A stretch of 64,000 bases of DNA from Stachybotrys elegans (lineage: Eukaryota; Ascomycota; Sordariomycetes; Hypocreales; Stachybotryaceae): NCBI GenBank assembly GCA_020746835.1, contig JAGPNK010000001.1, positions 4,526,001 through 4,590,000 of the forward strand, written 5' to 3'. Numbering within the stretch: position 1 is the first letter of the stretch; each line of letters starts with the position of its first letter. Position numbers and translations under genes: made by a program. This document shows positions 1 to 13,982 of this stretch, piece after piece. The notes beneath the pieces are model-generated. The model was not told the origin of the DNA and did no database searches. It worked only from the letters and a program-made list of their open reading frames with translations.

Positions 1-3000
1 GGCACACGAAATGCCGTCCGGGATATTTGAGACACGGCTTGTGAGGGAATGTTGACTGAGCGCAACCAAGTTCTACCATACCGCAATGGCGCAACACAGG
101 GGGGGGGATGGATAAAGTGCTCGTACCTAGGCATGTCAAACACCGAGCCAAGTCCCGAACTACCACAAGTCTTGTGTCCCATGGCGATAGAGACAGGCAA
201 GTAAGCTCTGGTGTGCGTGTTGCCACTGCATCTCTCAACCTGTAACACGGACGACGATGATCATGTACGGATATCACCAGGTGGCTATAAACGGCAGACG
301 GGCACTTTCAAGTCTGGGTAGGAGTGTGAGGGGAAGGGGGAGAGGAAGAAACCCCTTCGACCGGCAGAGAGAAGCTCCTGGAGGGCGAAACAAGAATAGC
401 AAAGCGAAAAGGGGGATCCAGGGCCACATTGAATACTCCGTAGCCCACGTCGGGTGCGACGCAGAGAGTCCATGATCTTAGGAATCTGCATCTTCTTGCA
501 AAAGCATCGTCACGGAAACAGGCAACCCATCCTACATACAATTAGTAAAGTACGTATTCACTTTTATGTACTCACCTAGCATCTGTCAGGAAGGCCGTAT
601 GTTGGGGATTCCAGTGAGCGCCTCTGCAAGCAATTCTCGAGGGGGTGCCACGCATGGGACAGGAGGTACCTGAGTACCTGCATGGCCCAAGTACATGTAC
701 CTTGCGGCGACTGTGGCAGCAGCGGAAGGGAAAGAAGGTGCCCTAAGGTGCCTAAGGTAGGGGGCTGCGTTAGTGGATCGGGGAACAAGAGGCCTGGGAC
801 CTAACCAAGGTGCCCTGGTAACGTAAGGGGGGCAGCTAAGCCATAGCCAGCCTGTGCTACTAAGCCGGATTGTCTCTAGGGACAAAGTCTATCTGAGGTC
901 GGTACCTCGTACTTTCCTTCCTGGGTGCTGCTGCCGACGGACATAGCCTGTCTGCCTCCTCACCTACTTATATTGTCCAACTCCCACCTCGTCCTAATTG
1001 ACAGGCTTCCATCCTATCGGTGCTTTTTCTGCTCATCTTGGTGGGATGATGGATGAGGAGCAGGATGGACTGGGGGGGTTAAAAGGGAAGGCAAAGGGGC
1101 AGAGACAAGAGGGGGCAAGGGTATGTTGGTCTCCGTTCTTCCATGGTTCTTTGCTAATCGCAGCCTCCCATCTGGTTCGCCACGCGTGCTGCCCCTCCCC
1201 TCCCTCTCGTGGGATCGTCGTTACAGAAGCGGCCTTAGTGGCGCCAATGGGAGCGTGGCCTGTCAGCCCCCGGTCTTGGGCTGAAGCCTTCTGGGGCTTT
1301 TCCAGAAACCTTCCATCGCCACCGTGAGCTCTCGGCTGCTGGCTGTGGTTGCTGGCCTGCAGGCCACGTCTATCTACCTACTGCGTACATAAGCCACTGG
1401 CATGGACAGGAGAGTCACATATATCCCGGCGGAGAGAACAGAGGGGACAAACCAGGCAGGTGAGGTAGCGCACAAAAGCCGGGCTCTCAACGCATGCGGC
1501 AACAGCATGACAAGCACCGTCGCCCATCACGCGGGCTCGCTTGCTTTCTCGGTAATAGCTACATGGTAAGCTTGTCAGCCTCATCGATTCATGCCAATGC
1601 CACGCCTCTTCGGCGCCATCTACCGAACTTCCACTGGATGTGCTGGACACCGTGATACGATAACCCATCCCTGGCTTACTTGCGCCCGTTGCGCGAGCCA
1701 AAACGCCAGGGGGGGCGACGAGGGGAGAGGGGGTGGCTTTGGTGCCAGCCGTGTTTCCAACCAAAGATCCAACTAAGCTGCTCATCTATCTCTTGGCCAT
1801 GTTATTCCCCGTGGGCTTCCACCGACCAAGGCCCAAAAAGAGGAACACACTGATCCGTATTTCCGGAGATGATCGACACATCTTGTCCCGTCTTTATTTG
1901 AACACTAGGCGCGCCTGCCTGCTCTCATTTGGAATCCCTCGTGCACCGACTCAGTGGTGTCATGAAGAAGCATTGAAGGCAAGCACATGACGTGACGCTT
2001 TGATGGACTATGGGCAAAGGGTCTCAAAGCTTGGAGCCCAAATGGCCCTTGGCTGCATACGGGGTCGTCTGAACTCATGGCTTCATTTCCGGTGCCAGGT
2101 TATATGAACGCCGTCCCGGCCTCAATTACGGAGTAAAGGGAAGCCAGTCCGAGCGAAGCATCCACTTCCCCATCCGCTGTATCCAACCTCATTCAGCGGG
2201 ATTCGTGACCTCACCTCAGGCTCTTGACAGCTAACGGCCACGGGCGAGGCATTCGGGTTAGAGGCAGGAGGGGAAATTTGGGTCGATGATTTTAACCCTC
2301 TGTCCAAGAAGCTGCCCTGCAATTGTATGAGGCGGACAAATAACAAAACAACAAATGAACTAGTATTATGCCCACCCGTTGGCGAGCCATAAAACCTGTC
2401 AACACGAAGAGATTCAAGGCTGGCCGCCTTATTTTAACACTTCACCCCTACCGATCCCACGCCCTATCATCCCGGATCCCAGACTCATCACAACCCTAGC
2501 CGTCCGTCGTCACATCACACATTCCAAGACGAGAAACGACCTGACCCCCCCCTTGCATCTCTTGACCGCCATCTTGTCCGAAAATTTTGCTCCGGATGTC
2601 AGCTTCCTGAAGAGGACAGCATGCTCCTGCGCAGTTGGGCGTCAAGCCCTCTCGTATCGTGGCTGGAGTCAGCCTCGATCAAGACTTTTAGTAGCGCACT
2701 ATCTACAAGCTGCGGCATTGTTTTCCCCCTACGATCAACGCGAGATAAGCTATCCAGTCCACACCTCGGCGTACCTGCATGCAGGATGGATTGGTTATTG
2801 GCTGCTGTCCAAGGTTCTGGCTACCATAGTGTTGGGCGCCCCCGACCCGACCATCAGGTAAACGCTTCGCTTCTGTCCACCTTGCCCTTGGCCGTTGACC
2901 CGCTGCCTTGGTCCCGGGAGGACTTGTTATGTATCTCCAGGGGCGGCTTGACTCTGCCTTAGTACTCTTTCTTCCTCTTCTACTTTGCACCCATCTCTTT

Positions 3001-3753
3001 CGTTTTTCTCGCGGCCCCTCATGTACATTCGACGGCGTGTGCGCGTGAAATGTCTCCCTCTTGATGCAAATAGCCGAATGCTTGACGCCATGCTCCTCAT
3101 TCATGGCCCATCACACACCTGACGCTCCGTGTCAGACGAGGCGACAGGCTAGTGATTTAAAATGCTGCTGCCTAGACTTGGGGAAAGTGTATGATGATGG
3201 AGAGAGCGCCTGGAAAGCTTCGGATTGCCAGAGTTACCATGATCAGCCCTCGCTCGGTGTAAACAGAACAAGAGTCCTCGAACCCAATTGACCCGAGGCC
3301 CCATTATTCACTCGAGAGACATAATCAAGCTGGAGGGGCATGCACGCTGCAACCAAGCCTCTATTTACTCGTGTAGCCATGTCTTCAAAGGTCTCTACTT
3401 TCCTTTCCTTGGTCATGGGTTTTGTACCCGGTCGTTGCGACCAGAGAACCAATACCTCTCGAGAGTTGCCAAGGCTCCGGATCGACCCAGTCGGCCGTCC
3501 GCATACCCTCCTATGTAAATAATGCAGCCTGTCAAACGCCGATCCATCTCATCATATGTGTGAGGGTTCTATGTCTAGTATGCTCACCCAGTGAGGGGTG
3601 TATGTGCGTCATGCAGCCAATGTAGCCCCAGCCTCCGGTGTCCTTTAATATACCCAGTTGTGCCGTTCCCAATCCTGAGATCATCACTCTTGTGCATCAT
3701 GAACGCAGCGCAGCATCACGTCCATTCCTGGTGTACCTACCCCCTTAACCTTT
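1..3753. other. Gene-poor stretch, no supported gene
   Basis: No reading frame here has both a real ATG and recognisable protein content. The longest open frame (about 2379-2861, plus strand) starts at TTG rather than ATG and resembles nothing I know. The region has a G-run near 100-108, several GGTACC-centred palindromes (about 640-720 and 900-915), and CT-rich tracts near 2965-3010 that look like a fungal promoter but lead to no clear ORF. The right end is the 3' flank of the deubiquitinase gene. Confidence 0.6.
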
Positions 3754-6700
3754 TCACTCGGCGTGCGGCTTGCTGCCTTCCAGATGAATCTCGGCAACCA
3801 CATCCGAGTCCCTGTCGCTGCCCGCGGCAGCGGGGACAGAAATGATGCCACTGCGCTCCCAGGCCGCATTCTGGATGTCAGACAAGGCAATCTGCGCATT
3901 GTCATCCGGAGCTGGCGGTACCTCATGCTGCTCCCCACCCTCGTGAGCGTCGCCGATTGTCATAGCTGTATCTTGATGGGGGAAGCTTCCTTCGCGCTCG
4001 CGCTCATCGGCCGAAGAATCAAGCTGTGCATCGTTACTTGCACAGTCACCGTCGGGACTACTCTTTCTTACAGGTAGCGTGTCGAAGGACCAGCCTTGTG
4101 CAAGGCTGAGGGGCTTGGCACCGTCTGTCATATCTACCCCTTCATCCTCAATGCTGTGTTGTATGCTCTCCTCGCGAACTGTTACGCTGTATGAGGGTAG
4201 TTCTTCATCCTCTGCTCCGCTACAAGTTGTCTTTGTTGAAGCCGAACCACGACCCAGCTGAGGGTGAGCTGCTGCGGCTCCTGTCCCAGCGCTCGACGAA
4301 CCATTCAGTGAGGAGCCCCCGTCGAGGCGCTGATCTTCCCCCGACTCGGGTGCATCATCATCGTCGACTTTGTCGTACTGTTCAAATATTTCGACAAAAC
4401 GAGGTCCACCGAGGGGTCCCTTGGATCTTCGGCGGTAGAAGAGGAGATAGGCTGCACTTGTCACGGTCGAGCTGGGATCCGATACAGGCGTCACATGCGA
4501 ATCTGTGCCAGTAGTCAGTACGCCGAGCCTGCATCGCCATATGAGGGGGGGGGGGGGCTTGAAACTCACCATTGTAGTCGTACCACTTGCCGTCCACAAA
4601 GTTTTTCGCATATGCCGTGTAGTGGCCTCCGCCCAGTCCGCCGTAATGGTCATCGACAGCGATGAGGTCGTAGATCTCGTCTTTGCCGTCTTCCTTTTGG
4701 ATCACTCTGGCGGTCAGGTCCAATGCCTCAATGGGGAACTCGACATGTACGTCCAGCTTGTCCCGGCGCCACCCTGAGCTGCTAAAGCGCTTCAGGTGAA
4801 CAACAAGAATATCTGGCGTCTTCCACAAGTTGAGCTTCTTGCTGGCTTGGCGATGCTCCTTGCATCGCGGGCAATACCACATGTCATGCTCAGACAGGAC
4901 CTCGGCTCTCTCGAATTCGTCCAAGCACTCCTCGAGCGTGAGACCCTTGGAGCGACGCGACTTGCGCTTCCGCTGATTGATCTTCAGGGCTTGATCCTCG
5001 AGTGTTTCCAGGTTTACAAATGTCCGGCTACCTTGGTCCGGGTTGGGGTTTCGCGCGTTGCCCCCGTACACAGCCATCCACGCATCCTCATTCCACTCGA
5101 CGACCAGGCCTTCGCCAAGCCGAACCAGGGGCCCTCCGTCGGCAACAGCAGGAGGCATAGGCTGGGGCTTGACAGCCTGGATGCGCTGAGCATGTTTGCT
5201 GTTGCGCATCTGCTTGTCCCTGCGCTTGTTTCCCTTCTTGACATACTTGTGGCCCTTGAGTTTCTTTCGTCCACCATTCTGCTGCGCTCGGGCGTTCATC
5301 TACACGGACCAGTCAAAAATCATGTTCCAATAAGCACATAATCGCCATCACCTACCTTCATAGAAGTCGGAATATCTTCCTCGCTGGACTCCTCGGCCAT
5401 GCGCGTCTGGTTGGGACCTGCCTTGGATTCATCCTCGTTGCTGCTCTCCTCGTTTCCTGATGCAATGCCATCCCAACTTTCGGGAGTCTCTGCGTCTTCG
5501 TCCTCGGTCGATCGTTCAGGGATTCTGTCCGATAGTTTGGGCAGGTTGGGGTTCTCCACTTGGGACCATCCCGACGGGACGTGGCCGCTTTGTCCCTCAG
5601 AGAAATAGGCCAGTTCAAAAAGACCTTGAAGTTCAGCAGGAAGATATGCCTCCGGATCAACGAACTTGGGTCGTTGGGTGTTGAAGCGGCGCAAGACTTG
5701 ACTCGCGTCGCCCGCAGACTGTTGCGGGTTGGTATCGCCAACGTCTTTCATGGTGACATCGACCATATCCTCCTCGCCCTCGACAGAATTCGCAGCAACC
5801 TTGCTTTCTCCAGAAGAATCGGCATCAGACGTCGAGGCCATTACCATTTCTGCATCAGAGGACTCCGTGGAGCTTTCTGTCAGCTTGCTCCATGTGGAGA
5901 AGGTGGCGACCTTCTCCAGCACCTTTCGGCGGATGATGTCGTAGTTGGACGCCTCCTCCTTTGTCAAGACGATGAAATGAGGGGGCGATATTCCATCCGC
6001 GTTGCGATCGAAGCCAGATGCTCGGCGGTGCAAGACGGGAATAACCATCCTTTCGTACCTAGGGTCATCCCATTCCGACTCTGGAGGGCTATCAATGTCC
6101 AACATGGATCGGTACTTCTTTTGGTAAGCCTTGTTAGGCCAGTTGGTAGGCGCAGCCTCCAGCTCGTGGATTGTGCAGACGTCGTTGGGCTGGATCTCTT
6201 CCGATGCATCCTGGTTGTCTTCGTAGATCTTGAAGAACTTGTCCTTAAACTCCTCAGCACCCATCAATCGATTCACAGGCACGCCGGTCTTGGCCGAAAC
6301 AAACTGCTTCAGGGCCTCGATGGTCCTGTGCTTGGGCATCTCGACCTCCATCTTGACGGGCGCATCATTCAGGGGGAAGAATTTTATCGTGGTAGACCAG
6401 AGGTCCTCAACTGGGAGCTGAAGGGTGAGGTTGTTGAAGGGATCAAACGTGATGCTAATCTTGCCACACTCGGGACACTTCAGCGTAGACTTGTACATTC
6501 CGGTAAACAAGTCGGCGATGATGGAATCATCGCGCCTTCTCGTAATATCCCAGACCTTGTCGGCCATTTCTCGTATAGCTTCAGGATTGTTGATCATATC
6601 GTCAGTCGAATCCGGCTTCTCTATGTACGGCTTCTCCTTGATACGATTCAAGTCCTCTTGAAGAGCATCGAGCAGGAAGGCAAGAAACTCATGAGAGTCT

Positions 6701-8309
6701 TGTTGGCCCCAACCAGAGAAGGTGCTGCGGCAACGCCCAACTGTGTTCTTGAAGTCACGCGGGCTGACTGCGCCCCGTCCTTCTGCGTAGACCTCGGTCA
6801 GGAGAGACCCGTAGGCCAGAGCAATCTTTCCATTGTGGCCAAGCTTGTTGCCCTTGTTAATCTCCTTGATGTAGGCCTCGGTCAGGAAATACTTGGTCAG
6901 CTCCTCGACACTGCGAACACACTGCAAGGCGGAGTTCATGTAGCAAGTATTTCCAAGGTTGTGGAGTCCAACAGATCCAACAGTGCGAAGGGATCGCTTC
7001 TTCTGCTCGCGACCTCTAGTCACAGGTCCGGAAAGAGCGGGACTCGCTCTTCCGCTGTCTAGCTTTGATGAAGCGGCTGCGTTGCCCCGAGTAGGCATGG
7101 ATTTAGGCGAGTTGCGATGAGGACCGCTATATGTGCTCACCCATTCATTATTATTGATGGCTTCTTCGACCACAAGGGTCTGGTCAACGCTCAAGTTCTG
7201 ATGCTGCAAAGTTGAGCTTCCATTGTAGTTGGGGTTGGCAGTGTGGTCGGGAATCGGAAGACTAATCCTCTGCTCGCTCACTTGCGCGAAATTAACAACG
7301 TCAAGAAGGAGTGTGGACCAACTGTCTTGGGGATTCAGCTCATTCTCAGCACGGTTGGGAGAGTCCGGAGGAGTCAAGGCCGAGCGGGGTTTGGGGCCAC
7401 CACCACCGGGCAACTGGCGAGGAATTGCCCAGAAGCGGATTCGCCGATCCGGAGGAATACCAGCACGTCCCTTGATATCCTTGATGAAAGCTTGAACTCG
7501 GCACTTGCGACTTCTCACAAGAATGACTGGGGGAGGGTTGCTGGCCTTGAGGGATTGGTCGATGGCGATGGGGCTCAGCTGAGACCAGACGCGATGAATA
7601 CGGAACACAGGTGGGTGGAATTCGTAGGCAATGTTGGGTTCAGACTGGATGTCCATCGAAGAGTCAAAAGCCATGCGGACAATTGGGAGCTGGCCCTCTT
7701 TCAGACCGTGCCATGCCATGACCAGCCCCCAAGCGTCCTCGGGGAAGATCTCGAAGTCCTCCAGCCCAGTACCGGGCTTGAGCCGAACAAATTGCTCGTC
7801 CTCCTCCTTGATGACTTCCTCGATGATGTCCGAGTTATCAACGGGCCCCAGGGTGATGTCGGAAGGGTCTGTCTTGGCCTGTTTCGGGTCGGAATGCAAC
7901 GCCAAGGCCTTGTCAACCCAGGCTCGGGACACGATGTAGGCTGAGTCGTTCTCCTTGATGGGCGTCTCCGCAAAGGCGTCGAGTAGCGTCTTGATGATCT
8001 TGACCTGCTCTAAAAGCGGAGGGACAGCTACATGTGGTCTTAGCAAAACAACATGGAAGGGTGCAGATTGGGAGGCGAGGGGAACTCACGAGCATCTTCG
8101 CTGGCCACGGCAGTGCCCTCTGATTCGGGAACATCGATGCTCATCTCGCGGGGCATGGCGTCCGCAGCATCATTGGATGCATCCGACTGCTGAGATGTGC
8201 CCATTTCGACATCTGTATCCTTGGCCGCGTTGGTCTCGGGATCCATGCTCGAGGCTCGTCGCTTCAGTGGAGAGGACGAACGGTGGGGCAGGTCAGCATC
8301 ACCGCTCAT
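3754..8309 (-). CDS. Ubiquitin carboxyl-terminal hydrolase, UBP12/USP4-11-15 type
   Basis: Cysteine protease that removes ubiquitin from proteins. Spliced model, minus strand: 8309-8090, 8027-5356, 5299-4570, 4502-3754, giving 1456 residues, in frame at all junctions (introns 62, 56 and 67 nt, GT-AG, branch TTGCTAAG in the first). A DUSP-like region lies at roughly residues 85-200. The Cys box GLHNLGNTCYMN places the nucleophile at Cys435. A zinc-ribbon-like pair of CxxC motifs (CPECGK and CPRCKEH) is split by the long acidic insert typical of this subfamily. The His box GGLGGGHYTAY gives His1190, and the following YND is interrupted by intron 3. The acidic C-terminal tail of about 150 residues is low in complexity. 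The frame stays open upstream to 8663 and beyond but has no ATG there, so 8309 (MSGDADLPHR) is the start. Recognition as a USP is firm; UBP12 orthology is likely. Confidence 0.93.
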
Positions 8310-10563
8310 GATGGCTCTTCGGGAGACGCTGAATGGAGACTGGCTTCTGGCTGGGTTCAGCGCAGGGCCAGCCTCGTCTCTGCGCTGTTCGTTGTCGAGG
8401 GAGAGCCCGGCGTAGGCAGTGGCACAGGGAGACGAGGCGGCGGAGTCGGCACCGGCACCCAGCAGCGAAGAGGCCTGTAAGGGCAGACGCGGGGTCGGCC
8501 CAGAGAAGGGCTGCGAGCTTGCACGGCCGTACGGGGGTGAATCGGGCCCGAAGGCGACGGAGGCACCGGAGAAGGAGAGAGCGGGATCGTCGTCGGGTTC
8601 GCAGGAAGGGAGGACGCTGTCGGACGAGGGCGAAGAGCCCGGCGAGGGGTCTTGCTCAGACAAGGGCCGAGAGAGCTTTCTCTTCTTTGAGGAAGACGTC
8701 TTGAAGGCGAGCTGCCTGTGCAGCTCGGAATTCCAGAAAATAAAGAGAAAAAAAGAAAAGAGGCAGAAAGGCGGGAAGACAAATAGGAGGGGGAGGAGGT
8801 GGGGGAAGCAATCTGGCTAATGGAAACAAATAGCAGTGACAGACGCCGTCTGCATCGAGGCCTCAGCACCAAGAGGGAAGTGAATGGGCGGGCGAGCGGG
8901 CTATGGGAGGAATCAGCCAGCAGAGATCGGTGTCGAAGAGGCAAGGAACATTTGCACAGGGCGCTCGAGTCCAGGTAGGTAGGTGGTGGTGGTGGTGGGA
9001 TGGGAGGTGTAGCCTGTGGGCCCTGCCTTCTTTCCTTTTTCCTCTTCCTTTCCTATTTTTTTCCCTCCCCCTCCATCTGTCAGTCAGTCACCGGGATGTC
9101 TGTTCTTTTCCTTTCCCTTCTTTTCTTCCTTTTTTTTTTTAACTCTCCAGGTTGTTGTTTCCATTGGTTTGCCCCTGGTGATTGGCTTGCGCTTTGCTTC
9201 ATCTAGCAAAGCGCGTAAGCATTGGGTACCTATTGCGCACGCAAACTCTACACTGCCATCTTGCGTAGGCAGCTGCGACACTATCGTGTGCATGCCCTGT
9301 AATGACATGCTCTTCTATGGGTTTTCCAGCACTCATCCTGCCTCTTATTAAGGCGGTGTCGCCTCAAACGTCAGCGGGGGATGAAATGTGTGTGGGACAC
9401 AGGGAGCTACTAGGCAGCTGGCTGTCATGGCCCCCATTCATTCATTACTCGACCTGCCCTGGTTTTGCCAAGTCGAGGGGGGAGTCCACCTGCCCCTGTA
9501 CTTCCCAGGCTCGAGAAGAGAACCTCCTTGCCACTGTACGGTCATCTGCTCTGCCAAAAGCAACAAGTGGCTCCTCTCAGCTTTGTGCAAGGCGAGAAGC
9601 CACTGGAATTCTCAAGGTACCTTCACATACCCTGCCGTCCCACGCCCAAGAGGTACCTACCTCTATCTACTAAGGTCAGTAGGTACCTGTATTCACGTTG
9701 AGCGGTAAGGTACACAGCAAGTACCAAAGCGGTGAGTCCAGGTCCAGGTCTGGGGCTATCGAGCTACCCTACTCCGTACGGATACTGTCTTGGAGGTGAG
9801 TAGTTTGTGTGAGAAGACGCTGGACGGCCTCTGTTCTCAACGATGGCTGTTTCTATGGCCAGGTCCTAAAAGCAGCAAGCCAGCCATTTCCCCTTCACTC
9901 TTTTCTTCTCTGACTCGTACGTTTCCTCGGATGTATTTTATTATTGGTAATTGCTTCAGTCAAGCCACGATTTCCGCAAACAAATCAACAGCCACTACCA
10001 GTTACGTTCTAACTCAACGTTTATGATCGACCGACTTGGGAACCGGGAAAGGTTGGTTCGGGATATATAAAGCATCACCGAGTCAGCCGGGCCATTATAG
10101 TGCTGCTGTTTCCCCTTCCTAGTGGGATAAAGCAATTGTCATCCAAAAACGAAGAACCGGTTTGTTGCATTAAAGATTGAGTCAAGTAGATGGGTCGTAT
10201 TTTTTCCCCACTCCTTCACTGTGTAGAGCCGTGATCTCATAAAGTACTTGTAAAAAACATGGGACATTCTCAACGTTTGCCAACGTTACCTACGGATACT
10301 ATCCAGGCACAAGACCTTATAGCGATGAATGAGCAAGCAAGTGGCTAAGGGCAGCCGGCCATTTACGGCTTCGCTGCTCCCCCTGGGATAAAATAGTTAC
10401 TGCAGGGAAAGAAACCCGACCGCCGGAGAGAGGATCAAAGGTCGAACTTGCAAAGTGATATGCCCGACGTGCTCGTTGTACTTCCGGACCCAGCAACTAC
10501 CTAGCTCAAAACGCTCTTCAAGTTAGTAACGCAAGAAGGTGTTACAGTCCACTGTTGGATATG
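8310..10563. other. Intergenic, 5' flank of deubiquitinase and 3' flank of Ste23-like gene
   Basis: Both neighbours are on the minus strand, so this holds the promoter and leader of the deubiquitinase and the terminator side of the metalloprotease. It contains polypyrimidine tracts (about 9025-9150) on the plus strand and GGTACC-centred palindromes at about 9617-9712. The ORFs here look random; no gene is supported. Confidence 0.6.
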
Positions 10564-13500
10564 TTACAGCTTCGGATCGACGTCTTCGTATTCGCTCAGA
10601 GGCTTCCACGGACGAGCTCCTGCCGTTGCCTGGAGGCTTGCCTTGTAGCGACGAACGTCGGTTATCTCCACAGCAGTTTCTACGGCGCTGGATCCGTTTA
10701 CTGCCGTGTCTGCGTTGGTCTCATCGGAAGTTTGCTTCAGACCAAGCTCCTTGGCTTGAGACGTGATAGAGGATATCTTGTCCTCGGAGATCTTTCCATC
10801 TTGTCTCAGGTGCTTCTCAAGAAGCTCCAAGGTCTGGCGCTTCTCCGTGGGGACATCTGGCAAGTCTGAGTTCACCAACAGGCTCGTCACCTTCTTGTCT
10901 AATTCGCTGGTACCTCGGGCGTGTAGATGAACCGAGATACGTGCCCTGGTCTTGGAAGCTGGGCTCAGGTAGCGATTGTAAAACTCCTGCATGTCGGCCT
11001 TGGTGAGCGGTTTGATATGGGCCGCGTCTAGTTGAGCTGGGAGCTGTTAGCACATGGTCCTGCTGTGTATCCATCCTATCTTGGGGCTTGTAGGCGGCAG
11101 GGAAGGGGTAACAGGGACATACCTTGCTCGAAGTCGTAATACTCGTTAGATATTTGGGTGTAGTGGCGCGATGATTCTTGATCGAGGTTTCTCAACTTCT
11201 CGAGACGTTTGATGATCAAGCTTCGCTTGTGACCCTCAAAGTCTGCCTCGCTCATGTTCTCCAGCAGGGTGCCAACCTTCTCCAAAAAGGCTTCAATGCG
11301 CGAGTCCAAGTAGGCCGGCGTCCTTTCACTTTGTATAAGGACCCTGAACCCGCACGTTGTTGAGAAGGTTCGCATGTTGGTGAAGACAATGTAGCCAAGC
11401 TGCTCCTTAGTCCTCAACTGATCGAAGGCTGGCTCGTGGACCATCTGGTCAAACAGGAGCGTCTTTGCACGGACCTGTCTATCGCCCTTATCACCAACGT
11501 AGTACCAGGTTTCGACACAGTGGTTCACATTCTCTGGGTCCTTCAACGTCTTGTGGTAAACAAGATTCGACCCAGATGGCAGAACGAGTGATCTGATGAT
11601 GGGCAATTGCGCTCTAGGCAGAGCACGGGGTTTCAGGATTGACTCGACCATGTCTGTGACCTTCAATGCGTCGCTCTTGTACATGTTTCCATGAGCATAA
11701 ACCTCGATATGCAACTGAGCGAGAGCTTGCTTCTGGAAAAGTCGGACATCTTCGACCGTAATAGAGGGAAGCTCTGTTGCCAGCTCCTCGATGATGTAAT
11801 CCCGCTCTGCATTCAACCAGGACATGTAGTCTCCAACTTGTTGGTAAGCCGACTGCAGAAGCCAGTTGTCATAGCCCCTAGTTAGGCGCTCTTTGACGAT
11901 GAGGAATCGCTCCTCCTTGATTTCGATGTCTCGCACGGTAGCTGCAACCTGTTCAAGGAGGACGTGAAGCTTGTCATTGTAACCAGAGATCTCCAAGAAT
12001 AAGCCACGGGAATCCACCGTAACCGTGTACTGAAGGCCCGCAAGCTCGGCATCATACGAGTACTCTTCCAGGGCATCCCTCACAAGCTCCGTGAACAGCC
12101 TCGCTTTGACTGCATTTCCCGAAGATGCGAAGATGATTGGGCTCTTGAGGCTTACAATGACGTTGGCGCGAGGGACCCAGAAAGTATCGTCCTTCTTCCA
12201 CCATGTCCGTATAACCGTGTCATTCCGCAAAACACGAGGAGCAAGTGCTGGTTCAGCCACTTCCTTCTTCTCGACCTCGAGTTTGCTGGGGATGAAGTTG
12301 TTCTTGTGCGGCAGGTGGAGTTCCGGGAAGCGCTTCTCGCGTGGTGTTGCGGCTGCTTCCTTGCAAGCCCTCATGAGGTCGTCGGGGATTTTCTCGTATC
12401 GGTACTCAGTTCCGTACCACTTTTCCTTCTTGTCCCAGTTACCAGGGAACTTTCGGGATACAACCGTCATGCGGAAGTTGTCTGGGCGGATTTGGGCCAG
12501 GGCTGTTTCGATAAGTTTGGGATCAAACTTTCGCAGTCGGCTCTGGCCACTCAGTAGCCATTCCCGGGGTAGAGGTTTCTGCATCACCGCACTGATTCTG
12601 CTAGTGAAGCGGCTGGCGGGTGTCTTCTGTCGGAATTTGAAGTCGACGTCTGCCATTCCCTTTTGCTCCATGAAAATCCACTCCTGAGGCGGCGTTTCCT
12701 TCAAGAGAGAGACGTACTGGAAAAAGATCTTGACAATCTCCGGGTAGTTCTTCAAGCCCTGTGTTTATAGTTAGCATAGGTTCGATCTCCGGCTTTTGCG
12801 ATTTTTACCTCCTCTGTCAGTCGGACCTGGACGTCAAATATACTCGCTGTACCAGGACAGACAGGGTAAGACCCAGCAGAAAGACCATTGGCCCAGCCTT
12901 TGGCCTTTACGTAGGACATGATGCTTCCAGGGCCCTCGTGGCCGATCAAATGGCTGATGTACCGGCCTGGCTGCGATTCGTAGAGGTTCTCCTCATCAAT
13001 GAAAGGGAAGAAGAGATTGAGCTCCCGCGAGTCCATCACAGGCTTGGCGAAACACTGCATGCCCAAGTCACCCTCTCGAAATGGAACCTCGTCGTCCCAT
13101 GTATTTTTGGGGAGGTTCTTATTGACAACCCCGGAAAAGAACTCCACGACCCATTTCTGAAGCACATCGAGGGGTTCCCGTCCCAGAACGACGAGCTTCA
13201 TGCGATTCGCGGAGTAGTGCTTATCATGGAATTCCATGAACTTGTCGCGGACGTTGATGCCCTCGGCCTCGGGCTTGGTCTTGAGAACCTCCAAATTACC
13301 CGTGGAAAAGTGACAGTACGGGTGCTTGGGATTAGAGAGCGACTTCTCGAGCTGGTGAAGGCGCCAAGTGTCATTCTGTAAATTCTTCTTGTTCTCGGAA
13401 TCAACTGCTCGCAGCTCTCGGTCGAGGGTGCTCGAGAGAAAGAGAGGCTCGATGAAGAACTGTGCAAATCGATCCAGCGCACCGCGTAAAGGAGAGGGGT

Positions 13501-13982
13501 TAGTATCGGACGGATCCTCGTCGTTGGCCGGTTTGGCGGCTACATCGAAAAAATAGTTGGTGGAGGTAGCCGCGGTGTAGGCATTGGAGCTTCCTGAGTT
13601 CGACGAGAGATATTGGCTGTACTCATTCTCGACCGGATATTTCTTGGTGCCCATGAAGAGAAGCTGTGGGGGGATGTTAATCAAGAGCTTGGCCTTCCCC
13701 ATGGATGCCCTGGTGGGCAAATTGGATTCTTACATGCTCGACGGCATGCGCCATGCCAGGCATACCATCTTCATCACTGAAGTTTCCCACGTTGACATCG
13801 AGGGCGGCGCTGGCTTTGTCGGTTTCGGGATCGTGAACGAGCAAAGTCTCGAGCTCATTCTCTAGCCGCACGACACGATAGTCACGATTGTCCAGAGACG
13901 GCTTCTCGAGGTGGTCGGTCAAGAGAACAACGGGCGACGACCGATGGGCCAAGCCCGGGTCGCTGGATTGAGAGACTGGCAT
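10564..13982 (-). CDS. STE23: Insulin-degrading enzyme-like M16 metalloprotease (Ste23 type)
   Basis: Zinc endopeptidase of the insulinase family; yeast Ste23 acts with Axl1 in a-factor maturation and degrades small peptides. Model, minus strand: 13982-13734, 13663-12809, 12758-11123, 11036-10564, giving 1070 residues (yeast Ste23 is about 1027). Introns are 70, 50 and 86 nt; the last two carry GCTAAC branch points. The inverted zinc motif HAVEH falls at residues 79-83, exactly at the end of exon 1, and continues into LLFMGTKKYP in exon 2. The third zinc ligand is expected in AVDSENKKN (Glu about 173). The C-terminal half keeps the M16 middle and C domains, including LLFDQMVHEPAFDQLRTKEQ. The frame runs open a further 192 codons upstream but contains no ATG, so 13982 is the start. 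Identity is secure; the yeast mating role may not apply here. Confidence 0.94.

Noticed and set aside
2379..2861. A 160-codon plus-strand ORF in the left gene-poor stretch
   Set aside because: It starts at TTG, not ATG, overlaps other equally long frames, and has no recognisable content.
5560..7062. A 500-codon plus-strand ORF opposite the deubiquitinase
   Set aside because: Antisense shadow of an exon with the USP catalytic Cys box; no recognisable protein content.
8310..8663. A longer N-terminus for the deubiquitinase starting at 8663
   Set aside because: The codon at 8663 is TTG; the first ATG in frame is at 8309 and begins a plausible protein.
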